A stretch of 64,000 nt of DNA from Paucibacter sp. DJ2R-2 (GCF_025717675.1 NZ_JAJIRT010000007.1:62001-126000), one strand, 5' to 3'; positions 29,324 to 39,513 are shown, counted from the first letter of the stretch. Numbers and translations: made by a program. The notes: generated from the letters alone by a model not told the origin.

Positions 29324-29655
29324 TCAAAGACTCGATTTTTGTTTCGTGACTAAAGTATGGCGCGCCAAATTAAAAGGAATCTTCCGAATGGCTCATACGA
29401 ATATTCACGTTCACCTTGAATTCAACTGAGACTTTACTCACGACCCTCGAAATCGGGGGTTCACATGTCAGGTATTGAGCAGGCAGAATCCAAACAAGAA
29501 CTGAGATTGCATCCTCGTTTGGCCAGCAGAATCAAGCTGTGAATTTTTACGCTTTCCATGCACCCCCCGGTTCGCGGGATTGCTCGGAATCACCGTAGAC
29601 GTAGGATGCTATCCAAGATTTCCGTAACACCATCTACGCCGACAGGGCCCACACC
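29324..29655 (+). other. Intergenic region between prsT and the PEP-CTERM gene, with two tiny ORFs
   Basis: 332 bases without an established gene, notably more AT-rich than the neighbours. It contains a 13-codon ORF (29388-29429, MAHTNIHVHLEFN) with AAGGA 9 bases upstream, and a 25-codon ORF (29465-29542, starts MSGIEQAESK) with GGGGG upstream. A weak promoter may lie near TTGCTC (29579-29584) and TAGGAT (29601-29606). The long leader suggests that the PEP-CTERM gene is regulated separately from prsT. No convincing sigma-54 (-24/-12) site was found. Confidence 0.4.
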
Positions 29656-30531
29656 ATGAACTACGCTGCTACAGCGACAACTACCACCGGTCGATTTGCG
29701 TCTTTCGCCGCGTCGGCTCTGCTCGTGGTGGCCGCAGGCTCCGCTTACGCTCAAGGCGCGACGACCGTGACCAAGGCAACCGGCACGGGGTCCTCCTTGT
29801 TGGAGTCTCACTCTCTGGTGTTTGGCAACACAGCGGCGCGTAACGTCAACATGGGCGCGTGGAAGGTCAATGAGGGCACCAGCAGCACCCTCGGCGCTAG
29901 CAGCTTTTGGGTCTATTGCCTGGACCCCCTGAACAACTACATCTCCCCGGACACCTACGACAAGGTCGACCTGAGCAATTTTGTCAATGGTTACCAGGCG
30001 ACGCCAGGCGGCGCGACCTTGGGCTACGCCTCGATCTTTGCTGGCGCCAACTACCAGGCTGCAGGCATCACGGGCGTGTATGACGACTCGACGACGACGA
30101 AGACCCGGGTCCTGAGTGACCTGACAAACCTGTTCCAGCACGCTTACGCTGACAGCATCACCTCCTCCGTCAAATCGGCTGCCTTCCAGTTCGCCATCTG
30201 GGAAATCCTCGGCGATGGTGCAGGTCAATCAGCCAACAAGAAGTATTACAGCGAGGCTTACACCAACAGCGGCTTGGATGCAAACGAAACCGGTACCACG
30301 TTCAAGAATCAAGTCGATACCTATTTGGCTGGCCTGAATGGCACTTGGGCCGCTGGCCTGACCGGCACCACCAACTACACCTTCTCGGTCTATAACCCGA
30401 ACCCGAGCGGCAGCGGCCAAGCCCTGATCCGCGCCACGGCAAACGCCGTACCGGAGCCGGGTTCGCTGGCCTTGGTCAGCTTGGCTGTGTTCGGCGTGGT
30501 GTACACGCGTCGTAAGGGAAAGAACAGCTGA
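29656..30531 (+). CDS. PEP-CTERM sorting-domain surface protein with thioester-like residues
   Basis: A 291-residue exported protein. The signal peptide ends at AYA (about residue 32). The C-terminus has the exosortase signal: VPEPGS at 265-270, a hydrophobic helix (~271-283) and the basic tail TRRKGKN. It should be cut and anchored or released by an exosortase. The body is Thr/Ser/Ala/Asn-rich. The only cysteine, Cys88 in WVYCLDP, and the later block AAFQFAIWEI (Gln178) recall the Cys and TQxA(I/V)W glutamine of thioester adhesin domains; that reading is inference. AGGG lies 8 bases before the start, and a strong terminator follows. Confidence 0.9.
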   Translation: MNYAATATTTTGRFASFAASALLVVAAGSAYAQGATTVTKATGTGSSLLESHSLVFGNTAARNVNMGAWKVNEGTSSTLGASSFWVYCLDPLNNYISPDTYDKVDLSNFVNGYQATPGGATLGYASIFAGANYQAAGITGVYDDSTTTKTRVLSDLTNLFQHAYADSITSSVKSAAFQFAIWEILGDGAGQSANKKYYSEAYTNSGLDANETGTTFKNQVDTYLAGLNGTWAAGLTGTTNYTFSVYNPNPSGSGQALIRATANAVPEPGSLALVSLAVFGVVYTRRKGKNS

Positions 30532-30554
30532 TTTCGGCTCATCCGGATCCAGAC

Positions 30555-30581
30555 AAAAAAGCGGCCTTTGGCCGCTTTTTT
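30555..30581 (+). terminator. Strong bidirectional intrinsic terminator
   Basis: AAAAAAGCGGCC - TTT - GGCCGCTTTTTT: a 6-bp GC stem extended by A/T pairs, with a six-T run on the plus strand and the same on the minus strand. It ends the PEP-CTERM transcript and also serves the convergent asparaginase gene. Confidence 0.9.
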
Positions 30582-30648
30582 CTTGCCCGAGTCACTCGCT
30601 CGGTTTACGCCTTGTGTATCTGGGTGCAAGGCCACCGAACACAGAGAC

Positions 30649-31653
30649 TCATTCCGAGCGATACACCGCGACCACAGGCCGAGCAGCACCTGCACGGGCG
30701 TATCCACGATACATGCCTTCAGAATTGAACGGTAGGCAGACATCGCCATTGGCAGCCACAGCGATCAAGCCTCCGGCATCGGCTGGCAGTTTCTGCATCA
30801 CCACACGATCGCAAGCCTCTTCGAGCGACATGCCGGCATAAGCCATCAGAGCGGAAACATCGTGCGCGGCACAGGCACGAATGAACAACTCTCCTGTGCC
30901 AGTGCAGGACACTGCCACCGTGGCATCGTTGGCGTAGGTTCCCGCACCGACCAAGGGCGTGTCGCCGACACGGCCGATTTGCTTGTTGGTCATGCCGCCT
31001 GTCGAAGTGGCAGCCGCCAAATGGCCGGCAGCATCAAGTGCCACGGCACCGACGGTTCCGAACTTCGTTTCCTCATCAATCGGCCCTGATGCTTCGCTAG
31101 GTGTCGTCTGGCGCAGAAGATCCTGCCCATCATGATCACGCAATGCGCCCGCCTGCAAACGCTGCGCGCGCCGCAACTGCTCCAGCCGATGCGGCGTGCC
31201 GAACCAAGTGGGAGCCACCTGCTCCAAGCCGTGGCGCGCCGCCAGATCATCGGCAGCGGCACCAACAAAGAGCAGATGGGCGCTGTGATCCATCACCGCG
31301 CGCGCCGCCAAAATCGGGTTGCGCGTACGACTGACACCCGCCACCGCCCCGGCACGGCAGTCGCGCCCATCCATCACGCAGGCATCCAGTTCATGTGTGC
31401 CAGCCGAGGTGTACACCGCGCCTTTGCCAGCATTGAAGAGCTCGCACTCTTCCAGCAGACGAACGGCCTCCACCACCACATCGACCGCACTGGCGCCGGC
31501 CGCCAACTGCTCCTGCCCGGCCATCAAAATACGACTCAGTGCGTCGCGGTACAGAGCCTCCTGATCCGCGCTCATGGTGCCACGCGTCAAGGTGCCAGCG
31601 CCTCCGTGAATGGCCAAAACGGGCAAAGGATGAGGAATTGGGGTGATAGACAT
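30649..31653 (-). CDS. iaaA: Isoaspartyl peptidase / L-asparaginase (Ntn hydrolase)
   Basis: A 334-residue plant-type asparaginase precursor. The N-terminal block VLAIHGGAGT and the FNAGKGAVYT loop are family signatures. Autocleavage should occur before Thr200 in KFGTVGAVALD, which becomes the nucleophile. GGMTNKQIGRVGDTPLVGAGTYA is the substrate-site block. It removes isoaspartyl residues from damaged peptides and releases ammonia from asparagine. It stands alone and converges with the PEP-CTERM gene. Confidence 0.94.
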   Translation of the reverse strand: MSITPIPHPLPVLAIHGGAGTLTRGTMSADQEALYRDALSRILMAGQEQLAAGASAVDVVVEAVRLLEECELFNAGKGAVYTSAGTHELDACVMDGRDCRAGAVAGVSRTRNPILAARAVMDHSAHLLFVGAAADDLAARHGLEQVAPTWFGTPHRLEQLRRAQRLQAGALRDHDGQDLLRQTTPSEASGPIDEETKFGTVGAVALDAAGHLAAATSTGGMTNKQIGRVGDTPLVGAGTYANDATVAVSCTGTGELFIRACAAHDVSALMAYAGMSLEEACDRVVMQKLPADAGGLIAVAANGDVCLPFNSEGMYRGYARAGAARPVVAVYRSE

Positions 31654-31854
31654 CTTGGGGGCTTCCTCGCTAGCGTAAGGAGAATGTTCGACATGAACAC
31701 GTCGCGACGAGCCAACTGCAGGCCTTGCGACATGGCAAGCACTTCCACAGGGGAACAGCGGTACCGCGCAACAGTCGGCTCATGATAGCCAGCGCCGCCC
31801 TCCACATGAGCGGACGCGTGCGGACAGCGCAGCGTCCTCGTGGACAATAGACCC

Positions 31855-32661
31855 ATGAAAATGCGCCTCTCCAACATCCTCTTTTCGCAAGGCTTCGGCA
31901 CGCGTCGCCTCTGTGCCGGCCTGATCTACAACGGCGAAGTTCGCATCGCTGGCGAAGAGGTCGACGACGCCGATGCCGAATTCGAGACCGAGGGCTTCAG
32001 CTTTGAGGTCGGCGGCAAGACCTGGCCCTTCTATGAGAAGGCGCTGATCCTGTTAAACAAGCCGGCCGGCTACGAGTGCTCTCAAAAGCCCAAGCACCAC
32101 CCCAGTGTCATGAGCCTGTTGCCCGCGCCGCTGCGCGAACGCAATGTCCAGCCCGTGGGGCGACTGGACGAAGACACCACCGGCCTGCTGCTGCTGACCG
32201 ACGACGGCACCCTGATTCACAAGCTGACCAGCCCCAAGCACCATGTGCCCAAGGTCTACGAAGCACAGTGCAAGCACCCCGTCACCGCCGAGATGGTGGC
32301 CCAGTTGCTGGCCGGTGTGGAGTTGCGCGAACCTGCGGAATCCAAACTGCCGCCGGAGTTGGCAGCCCGGCGCGCCAGTGAAGCCCGCAAGCCCGAAAAG
32401 TCGAGCAAGCCAAGCCCCAGCGATCGCCCGGGTTTCACGCCCGAAATGGTCAAGGCCGAGGGCGCCGAAGCCTTTGGCAGCCACGGTCTGCGCCTGACAT
32501 TGACGGAAGGCAAGTACCACCAAGTCAAACGCATGGTGGCCGCCGTGGGCAACCGCGTGGAAAGCCTGCACCGATCGGAGTTCGGCGCTTTGGTCCTGCC
32601 CAGCGATCTGAAACCCGGCGAGTGGCAGTGGGTCAGCAGCCCCTCCTTGATCACGCCTTGA
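31855..32661 (+). CDS. rsuA: Pseudouridine synthase, RsuA family (16S rRNA)
   Basis: A 268-residue protein with an S4 RNA-binding domain at the N-terminus (MRLSNILFSQGFGTRR) and the catalytic motif VGRLDEDTTGLLLLT containing the nucleophilic Asp. It should isomerise a uridine of the small-subunit rRNA. Compared with E. coli RsuA it has a ~45-residue insertion rich in Lys, Pro and Ser (roughly residues 165-210) before the last conserved block GKYHQVKRM. The ATG at 31855 is preferred over a GTG 15 bases upstream. Confidence 0.9.
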   Translation: MKMRLSNILFSQGFGTRRLCAGLIYNGEVRIAGEEVDDADAEFETEGFSFEVGGKTWPFYEKALILLNKPAGYECSQKPKHHPSVMSLLPAPLRERNVQPVGRLDEDTTGLLLLTDDGTLIHKLTSPKHHVPKVYEAQCKHPVTAEMVAQLLAGVELREPAESKLPPELAARRASEARKPEKSSKPSPSDRPGFTPEMVKAEGAEAFGSHGLRLTLTEGKYHQVKRMVAAVGNRVESLHRSEFGALVLPSDLKPGEWQWVSSPSLITP

Positions 32662-32696
32662 GCTGCGCTGCGGATAGCGACTCCAGCGTCGACTCA

Positions 32697-32714
32697 CCCA
32701 GGGAATTCCCTGGG
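32697..32714. repeat. Perfect 18-bp palindrome downstream of rsuA
   Basis: CCCAGGGAATTCCCTGGG is a perfect inverted repeat 36 bases after the rsuA stop. On the RNA it gives a 7-bp stem with an AAUU loop. A T-run (TGTTTTTCG) lies 16 bases further, too far for a classical terminator. It may be a weak terminator or a protein-binding site. The remaining gap to the hybrid kinase shows only the kinase's ribosome site. Confidence 0.5.
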
Positions 32715-32874
32715 ATTTCCTGCCTGCATCTGTTTTTCGAGGGTTGACCCCGTTCAGTTTGTCATCAAGCCCCTGTAGAAAGTCGACCGAGAGAGTGAGC
32801 GAAGGTCGCAGCCGCAGAGCTGTGCATTACGAGCGGCCCATCAAGTGGCAGCCGGGACGTCGAGGGGTATCCAG

Positions 32875-34824
32875 ATGACTTCAGAGTCGGCTTCATGGGC
32901 CGCGAACCAGGCGGGCGCCAGCATGGCCTCGGTGTGGCCCCAGGACATGGGGCTGACGCGAGAGGAGCGCCAGAGCCCCGATATTTCGGCCCAGGTTCAG
33001 GCCGAACAAATACTCGGGCTCTTTGAGGGCACCGTCAAACGCACCCTGTTGGGCTTGGCTTTTTGTGCCTTGCCGGTCTATCTGCTCTGGCCCCACCTCT
33101 CTCACGAACTCCTGTTGGGCTGGTTCGCAGTGCGCGCCGCTATGACCGTGTGGCGCTGTGCCCAAGCCCTGCACTTTCAGCGCCAGTTCCTAGGCAAGGG
33201 CAGCCAGGAAAGCCCGGCACTTGAGGCCCTGCTGCCCTGGCGCCGCCGAGCCTTGCGCTTGCTGGCTCTGGATGCGCTGAGCTGGGGGGCCATGGGCTGG
33301 TTCTTCCATACACCGCAAGCACCCGAGCTTGAAGGCGTGATGCTGGCATCGATGCTGGGCTTGAGCGCCATGGGCCTGTTCGTGCTGGGAGGCCGCTTCC
33401 AAGCCAATCTGGTCTTTTCCACCCTGGCCCTCGCACCCTTGATGGCCTACCAACTGAGCCTCGGCACGCAGACCGGCGCTGTCATTGCCATCGGCCTGGG
33501 ATTCTTTCTCGGCCTGGGTTTGAGCGAGTCGCGCCGGATCGAGCAGCGCCTGACCGAGCTGCTGCGCCTGCGCTTTGCCAATGCCTGGGTGGCCGAGCAA
33601 AGACAGCAAGCACTGCAATCGGCCGAACACCAAAGCACCAGCAAGAGCCGCTTTGTTGCCGTCATGAGCCACGAGATCCGCACACCGCTGAACGGCATCC
33701 TGGGCATGACCCAATTGCTGGAGCGCAGTGAACTGAACCCGGAACAACGCGAACAGATCGACATCGTGCGACGCTCTGGCCGCCATCTGCTGGCCCTGGT
33801 CAACGACATCCTGGATCTGGCGCGCATCGAATCGGGCAAGCTGGCGGTCGACGCCGGACCGGTCAGCCTGCGAGAGGTCGTGGACGATGTCTGCCAGTTG
33901 CTGGTGCAGACTGCGCGCGACAAAGGCCTGGCGTTCGAATTGCAGTTCAGCCCCGCCCTGCCCAGCCATGCACTCGGTGACGCCTCCCGCATCAAGCAGG
34001 TGCTGCACAACCTGATCGGCAACGCCATCAAGTTCACCGAACACGGCAGCGTTCAAGTGGAAGTCAGCGCCACCCTGGACATGCGCGCTGGCACCCTGCT
34101 GCGCTTCGCGGTCCGCGACAGCGGTGAAGGCATTGCCGCCGACCAGATGGAGCGCATCTTCGCCCCCTTCGAGCAAGCCACACAGCAGGCACAGGCTGTG
34201 CGCCAGGACGGCAGCGGCCTGGGATTGACCATCTCGCGCGAACTGGCACGCGCCATGGGCGGAGACTTGCGTTGCAGCTCCGTGCCGGGCCAGGGCTCGC
34301 TGTTCGAATTCACCTTGCCTTTGCAAGCCTGCCAGCCCGCTGCGGCACGCACGCCAGTGGCCAGCGACTATCGCAAGCTCGGTGCTGCAACGGCGGCCAG
34401 CGAACTGGCGCCACAGCTCAGCGGCCGCGTGCTGCTGGTCGACGACAGCCTGGTCAATGTGCTGGTGGCCTCCTCCATGCTGGAGTGTTGTGGCCTGCAG
34501 GTGGACACCGCCGAGAACGGGGTCGAAGCGCTGGCCTGCCTGAATCAACAGGACTACCAGCTTGTGCTGATGGACTGCCAGATGCCGCGCATGGATGGCT
34601 TCGAGGCCACGCGCCGCTGGCGCAGCCAGGAGCGTCAGAAGTTCCTGACGCCCGTGCCCATCGTCGCCCTGACCGCCAGCGCGGTGAACGGCGACCGCGA
34701 ACGCTGCATCCAGTGTGGCATGGACGATTACCTGGTCAAACCCTTCGAAATGGACGACCTCGTGGCCGTGGTGCAGCGCCATATGCAGGTCGCGCAGCTG
34801 AGCCGCTCGGCCGCCCTGGTCTGA
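32875..34824 (+). CDS. Membrane hybrid sensor histidine kinase (HisKA-HATPase-REC)
   Basis: A 649-residue protein. Four to six hydrophobic helices span residues ~57-217 with little periplasmic loop, so the sensing domain sits in the membrane. HisKA His266 is in [12 protein letters not shown], the ATPase has [18 protein letters not shown] and GSGLGLTI, and the C-terminal receiver has [10 protein letters not shown] and [13 protein letters not shown]. The start at 32875 is supported by GAGGGG nine bases upstream; a frame extending further upstream has none. It is not flanked by a response regulator. Confidence 0.93.
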   Translation: MTSESASWAANQAGASMASVWPQDMGLTREERQSPDISAQVQAEQILGLFEGTVKRTLLGLAFCALPVYLLWPHLSHELLLGWFAVRAAMTVWRCAQALHFQRQFLGKGSQESPALEALLPWRRRALRLLALDALSWGAMGWFFHTPQAPELEGVMLASMLGLSAMGLFVLGGRFQANLVFSTLALAPLMAYQLSLGTQTGAVIAIGLGFFLGLGLSESRRIEQRLTELLRLRFANAWVAEQRQQALQSAEHQSTSKSRFVAVMSHEIRTPLNGILGMTQLLERSELNPEQREQIDIVRRSGRHLLALVNDILDLARIESGKLAVDAGPVSLREVVDDVCQLLVQTARDKGLAFELQFSPALPSHALGDASRIKQVLHNLIGNAIKFTEHGSVQVEVSATLDMRAGTLLRFAVRDSGEGIAADQMERIFAPFEQATQQAQAVRQDGSGLGLTISRELARAMGGDLRCSSVPGQGSLFEFTLPLQACQPAAARTPVASDYRKLGAATAASELAPQLSGRVLLVDDSLVNVLVASSMLECCGLQVDTAENGVEALACLNQQDYQLVLMDCQMPRMDGFEATRRWRSQERQKFLTPVPIVALTASAVNGDRERCIQCGMDDYLVKPFEMDDLVAVVQRHMQVAQLSRSAALV

Positions 34825-34867
34825 AGGGCAAATCCGGCCGCTGCGCCGGCGCACGATAATCGGCGCC

Positions 34868-35890
34868 ATGCAGGTTTTTCGCGGTTTTCATCATCCCGGC
34901 ATTGCCAGCGCCTGTGCGCTGACGATTGGCAATTTCGACGGCGTCCATCGCGGCCACCAGGCCATGCTGGCCTTGCTCAAGTCCGAGGCTTCTCACCGCG
35001 GCTTGCCCAGCTGCGTGATGACCTTCGAACCCCACCCACGCGACTTTTTCGCCCAGCTCGCCGGCAAGCCCCAGCTGGCACCGGCACGCATTGCCACCTT
35101 GCGCGACAAGCTCAGCGAGCTCGAGCGCTGTGGCATCGACCAGGTCATCGTGCTGCGCTTCGATGCCGCTCTGGCTGCATTGAGCGCACAAGCTTTCGTC
35201 GAGCAAGTACTGATGCAGGGCCTGGGGGCTCGCTACATCCTGGTCGGCGATGACTTCCGCTTTGGAGCCAAGCGCCAGGGCGACTACGCCACTTTAGACG
35301 CGACCGGACGGCAGCGCGGCTTTGATGTCGCTCGCATGATGAGTTATGAGGTCCATGGCCTGCGCGTCAGCAGCTCGGCCGTGCGCGAGGCCCTGGCCGC
35401 TGGCGACATGGCAGCGGCCACCCGCTTGCTCGGCCGGCCCTATGCCATCTCGGGCCATGTCGTTCATGGTCAGAAGCTGGGCCGCAGCCTCGGTGAATCC
35501 AGCCCTGGTGCGCTGGACGGCTTCCGCACCCTGAACCTGCGCTTCAGCCACGACAAGCCGGCCGCCCACGGCATCTTCGCCGTGCGCACCCATGGCCTGG
35601 CCGCAGAGCCGCTCGACGGCGTGGCCAGCCTGGGTGTGCGGCCCACGGTGGAAGACGCCGGCCGGGTGCTGCTCGAGGTGCATTGCTTCGACTGGCCCGC
35701 TCCTCTGGGGCGTGAGGAGGCCTACGGTAAACTCGTGCGCGTGGAACTCCTGCACAAACTTCGCGACGAAGCCCGCTACGACGGGCTCGATGCCTTGACG
35801 GCCGCCATCCGGCAGGATGCCGAGCAGGCACGCGCCTTTTTGGCCACCCATGCCGCCCAGCGCCGGCAGACCACCCGCGATCGAATTTGA
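34868..35890 (+). CDS. ribF: Bifunctional riboflavin kinase / FAD synthetase
   Basis: A 340-residue enzyme that makes FMN and then FAD. The N-terminal adenylyltransferase shows TIGNFDGVHRGHQ and a downstream SSSAVREAL block; the C-terminal kinase starts near residue 185 (ISGHVVHGQKLGRSLG). Between LGRSLG and the flavin/Mg loop FRTLNLRF there is an extra stretch ESSPGALDG not seen in the family as I know it. It is the first gene of the usual ribF-ileS-lspA series, with 141 bases to ileS and no visible FMN riboswitch. Confidence 0.95.
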   Translation: MQVFRGFHHPGIASACALTIGNFDGVHRGHQAMLALLKSEASHRGLPSCVMTFEPHPRDFFAQLAGKPQLAPARIATLRDKLSELERCGIDQVIVLRFDAALAALSAQAFVEQVLMQGLGARYILVGDDFRFGAKRQGDYATLDATGRQRGFDVARMMSYEVHGLRVSSSAVREALAAGDMAAATRLLGRPYAISGHVVHGQKLGRSLGESSPGALDGFRTLNLRFSHDKPAAHGIFAVRTHGLAAEPLDGVASLGVRPTVEDAGRVLLEVHCFDWPAPLGREEAYGKLVRVELLHKLRDEARYDGLDALTAAIRQDAEQARAFLATHAAQRRQTTRDRI

Positions 35891-36031
35891 TCGGCGCGGG
35901 GGTCGGGTGAGCAGCACCGACCTGCCGCAGCTCCCCAAGCGGGCTCTATCGCCCGCTCGCACGCTCCGCCCGCGCCCTGCTGCGCGGCGCCCCACCTGAA
36001 CGGGCTCACGCCTGAAAGCCATCGCTTCACC

Positions 36032-38878
36032 ATGACAGCCGCCAAAGACACCCCCGCCGATTACCGCGCCACGCTGAACCTGCCCGACACCCCATTTCCC
36101 ATGCGGGGCGATCTGCCCAAGCGCGAGCCGGGCTGGATCAAGGCCTGGGAAGAGCAAGGCACCTACCAGCGTCTGCGCGAGGCGCGCCGCGGCGCGCCCA
36201 AGTTCGTGCTGCATGACGGCCCGCCGTATGCGAATGGCCAGATCCACATCGGCCACGCCGCCAACAAAATCCTCAAGGACATGATCGTCAAGGCCCGCCA
36301 GCTGGAAGGCCTTGACGCGGCCTACATCCCCGGCTGGGACTGCCACGGCCTGCCGATCGAGAACCAGATCGAGAAAACCCACGGCCGCGGCCTGCCGCGC
36401 GACGAGGTGCAGGCCAAGAGCCGCGCCTATGCCGGCGAGCAGATCGACGCCCAGCGCGCCGATTTCAAGCGCCTGGGCGTGCTCGGCGAGTGGGACCGCC
36501 CCTACCGCACCATGGACTTCAAGAACGAGGCCGGTGAGATCCGCGTCTTGAAGCGCATGTTCGAGCGCGGCTTCGTCTACCGCGGCCTCAAACCCGTGTA
36601 CTGGTGCTTTGACTGCGGCTCCTCGCTCGCCGAGTTCGAAATCGAGTACCAGGACAAGAAGAGCCCGGCCGTGGACGTGGCTTTCCTGAGCGCCGAACCG
36701 GTGCGCCTGGCCGCGGCCTTTGGCCTGAGCTCGCTGGACAAGGATGCCTTCACCGTCATCTGGACCACCACGCCCTGGACCATCCCGGCCAACCAGGCGC
36801 TCAACCTCAACCCCGAGCTGAGCTACGCCCTGGTGGACACGCCGCGCGGCCTGTATGTCGTGGCCGAGGCCCTGGTCGAGAAGTGCCTGGCGCGCTGGAA
36901 GCTCGAGGGCTCGGTATTGGCCACCACGGTTGGCAAGAACCTGGCCGGCCTGGAATTCAAGCATCCGCTGGCCCATGTCGATGCGGGCTACAACCGCAAC
37001 AGCCCCGTCTATTTGGCCGAGTACGCCACCGCCGAGGACGGCACCGGCGTCGTGCATTCGGCGCCCGCCTACGGCCTGGATGACTTCCAGTCCTGCATCT
37101 CGCATGGCATGGCCTTCAAGGACATCCTGAACCCGGTCACCGGCAACGGCACTTACGAAGCCAGCCTGCCCCTGTTCGGCGGCCAGCACATCTGGAAGGC
37201 CAATGCCGTCATCGCCCAGACGCTGGAAGACGCTGGCCGACTGCTCTCGCATGTGCAGATCACCCACAGCTACCCGCACTGCTGGCGCCACAAGACGCCG
37301 GTGATCTACCGGGCGGCCGCGCAATGGTTTGTACGCATGGATGAGGGTGAAGGTTTGTTCGCTGTCGACCCGGCCGCCAAGACCCTGCGCCAGACCGCGC
37401 TGGAAGCCATCGACGCCACCAGCTTCTACCCCGAGAACGGCCGCGCCCGCCTGCGCGACATGATCGCTGGCCGGCCCGATTGGTGCATCTCGCGCCAGCG
37501 CAGCTGGGGCGTGCCCCTGCCCATCTTCCTGCACAAGGACAGCGGCCTGGCCCACCCCAAGACCCTGGAGTTCATCGAGCGCGCCGCGCAGCTGGTGGAA
37601 GCCGGCGGCGTCGAGGCCTGGGCCAAGCTGGACCCGGCCGAGTGGCTGGGTGAAGAAGCAGCGCAGTACAGCAAGGGCAGCGACATCCTGGACGTCTGGT
37701 TCGACTCCGGTTCGACCTTCCAGCATGTGCTCAAGGGCAGCCATGCCGGCGCCGCCCACGACAGCGGCCCCGAGGCCGACCTCTACCTGGAAGGCCACGA
37801 CCAGCACCGCGGCTGGTTCCACAGCTCGCTGCTGATCGGCTGCGCACTCTACGGCCGCGCGCCCTACAAGGGCTTGCTGACCCACGGCTTCGTCGTCGAC
37901 GGCAAGGGCCGCAAGATGAGCAAGTCGGAAGGCAATGTGGTGGCGCCGCAAGCCGTCAGCGAGAAGATGGGCGCCGAGATCATCCGCCTCTGGTGCGCCT
38001 CCACCGACTACTCGGGCGACCTGGGCCTGGACGACAAGATCCTGGCTCGCGTGGTGGACGCTTACCGTCGCATCCGCAACACCCTGCGCTTCTTGCTGGC
38101 CAATGTCTCGGACTTCGATGCCAAGACCGATGCCGTGCCGCTGGATCAGCTGCTGGAGGTGGACCGCTTCGCCCTGGCCCGCGCGTCGCAGCTGCAGGCC
38201 GACATCCTGGCGCACTACCAGCGCTATGAGTTCCACCCGGTGGTGGCCAAGCTGCAGGTCTATTGCTCGGAAGACCTGGGCGCCTTCTACCTGGACGTGC
38301 TCAAGGACCGGCTCTACACCACCGCACCCAAAAGCCTGGCGCGCCGCTCGGCGCAAACCGCGCTCTGGCACATCACCCAGGCCATGCTGCGCTGGATGGC
38401 GCCCTTCCTGAGCTTCACTGCCGAGGAAGCCTGGGCCATCTTAGACGGCGGCCATGGCGACGAGAGCATCTTTGTCGAGACCTACTGGAAGTTCGCCGCA
38501 CCCGACGAGACCTTGCTGGCCAAATGGGCCCGCATCCGCGAGATCCGCGAGGCGGTCAACAAGGCCATCGAGGATGTGCGCACAGCCGGCAGCGTCGGCG
38601 CTTCCCTGCAGGCCGAGGTGGCCTTGGGCGTCAATGCGCAAGACCTGACCCTGCTGCAATCGCTGGGTGCGGACCTGAAGTTCGTCTTCATCACCTCAGC
38701 CGCCAGCCTGATAGCTGCGGAGGAGCTGAGCGTCTCGGTCACACCGTCGGCTCATCAGAAATGTGAGCGTTGCTGGCACTACAGCGCCGACGTGGGCCTC
38801 AGCGCGAGCCACCCGACCCTGTGCGGCCGCTGCGACAGCAATTTGCACGGCAGCGGCGAAACCCGGACGGTGGCCTGA
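36032..38878 (+). CDS. ileS: Isoleucyl-tRNA synthetase
   Basis: A 948-residue class Ia synthetase charging tRNA-Ile. The HIGH motif is in [16 protein letters not shown] and KMSKS in [10 protein letters not shown]; the editing domain and the C-terminal zinc finger ([12 protein letters not shown], then CGRCDSNL) are complete, so this is the eubacterial ileS1 type. lspA begins 3 bases after its stop, as is typical in proteobacteria. Confidence 0.97.
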   Translation: MTAAKDTPADYRATLNLPDTPFPMRGDLPKREPGWIKAWEEQGTYQRLREARRGAPKFVLHDGPPYANGQIHIGHAANKILKDMIVKARQLEGLDAAYIPGWDCHGLPIENQIEKTHGRGLPRDEVQAKSRAYAGEQIDAQRADFKRLGVLGEWDRPYRTMDFKNEAGEIRVLKRMFERGFVYRGLKPVYWCFDCGSSLAEFEIEYQDKKSPAVDVAFLSAEPVRLAAAFGLSSLDKDAFTVIWTTTPWTIPANQALNLNPELSYALVDTPRGLYVVAEALVEKCLARWKLEGSVLATTVGKNLAGLEFKHPLAHVDAGYNRNSPVYLAEYATAEDGTGVVHSAPAYGLDDFQSCISHGMAFKDILNPVTGNGTYEASLPLFGGQHIWKANAVIAQTLEDAGRLLSHVQITHSYPHCWRHKTPVIYRAAAQWFVRMDEGEGLFAVDPAAKTLRQTALEAIDATSFYPENGRARLRDMIAGRPDWCISRQRSWGVPLPIFLHKDSGLAHPKTLEFIERAAQLVEAGGVEAWAKLDPAEWLGEEAAQYSKGSDILDVWFDSGSTFQHVLKGSHAGAAHDSGPEADLYLEGHDQHRGWFHSSLLIGCALYGRAPYKGLLTHGFVVDGKGRKMSKSEGNVVAPQAVSEKMGAEIIRLWCASTDYSGDLGLDDKILARVVDAYRRIRNTLRFLLANVSDFDAKTDAVPLDQLLEVDRFALARASQLQADILAHYQRYEFHPVVAKLQVYCSEDLGAFYLDVLKDRLYTTAPKSLARRSAQTALWHITQAMLRWMAPFLSFTAEEAWAILDGGHGDESIFVETYWKFAAPDETLLAKWARIREIREAVNKAIEDVRTAGSVGASLQAEVALGVNAQDLTLLQSLGADLKFVFITSAASLIAAEELSVSVTPSAHQKCERCWHYSADVGLSASHPTLCGRCDSNLHGSGETRTVA

Positions 38879-38881
38879 GCG

Positions 38882-39391
38882 ATGGCAAATACGATCAAAA
38901 AAATCAGCGGCAGCAGCGGCGGCAACAAGCTGCCCTTATGGCTGGCAATCGCCTTGCTGATCATCGTCCTGGATCAGTTCACCAAGGTGCTGATCCTGGG
39001 CAATTTCCAGCTCGGCGACAGCCGTTTCGTGACCAGCTTCTTCAACGTTGTGCGATGGCACAACACCGGCGCAGCTTTCAGCTTTCTGGCCGGGGCGGCC
39101 GGCTGGCAGCGCTGGTTCTTTGTCGGCCTGGGCGCCGCGGCCACGGTCTTCATCCTTGTCATGCTCAAGCGCCATGGCCAACAGACGCTGTTTGCCACCG
39201 CTTTGAGCCTGATCTTGGGCGGCGCCCTCGGCAATGTCATCGACCGCCTGCTGCACGGCTATGTGGTGGATTTCATCCAGCTGCACTGGAACGGCCGAGC
39301 TTTCCCCTCCTTCAATGTGGCCGACAGTGCCATCTCGGTTGGCGCGGTACTGCTGATCTGGGACGAGCTCCGCCGGGTGCGCAAAGGCTGA
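38882..39391 (+). CDS. lspA: Lipoprotein signal peptidase II
   Basis: A 169-residue inner-membrane aspartyl protease that removes signal peptides of lipoproteins. Four hydrophobic helices are visible and the two catalytic aspartates are in [15 protein letters not shown] and FNVADSAIS; the conserved NTGAAFSFL is present. It forms a tight pair with ileS. Confidence 0.96.
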   Translation: MANTIKKISGSSGGNKLPLWLAIALLIIVLDQFTKVLILGNFQLGDSRFVTSFFNVVRWHNTGAAFSFLAGAAGWQRWFFVGLGAAATVFILVMLKRHGQQTLFATALSLILGGALGNVIDRLLHGYVVDFIQLHWNGRAFPSFNVADSAISVGAVLLIWDELRRVRKG

Positions 39392-39513
39392 AGTCTGCGG
39401 CGCTACCGCTGAAGCTCGAAGGCAGCGCAAGGCCAGCTGCGAGGCCGGCAGCGCGCCCCGTCTGCTGGAAAGCCCGCTGGTGCGCGGGCCGCCTGGGCGC
39501 CTAAGCTGCGCCC

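Noticed and set aside
29471-29484. GG-N10-GC spacing upstream of the PEP-CTERM gene (possible sigma-54 site)
   Set aside because: The spacing is right but flanking bases (AGGTAT / AGGCA) match TGGCAC / TTGCA poorly, so I do not call it.
31587-31901. 104-codon minus-strand ORF over the rsuA start
   Set aside because: No ribosome site or family match, overlaps rsuA's coding start; likely chance.
34868-35031. FMN riboswitch before ribF
   Set aside because: Only 43 bases separate the hybrid kinase and ribF, and no FMN aptamer sequence is present.
35294-38371. 1025-codon open frame on the minus strand
   Set aside because: Antisense to ribF and ileS with the same shadow composition; the sense genes have all family motifs.
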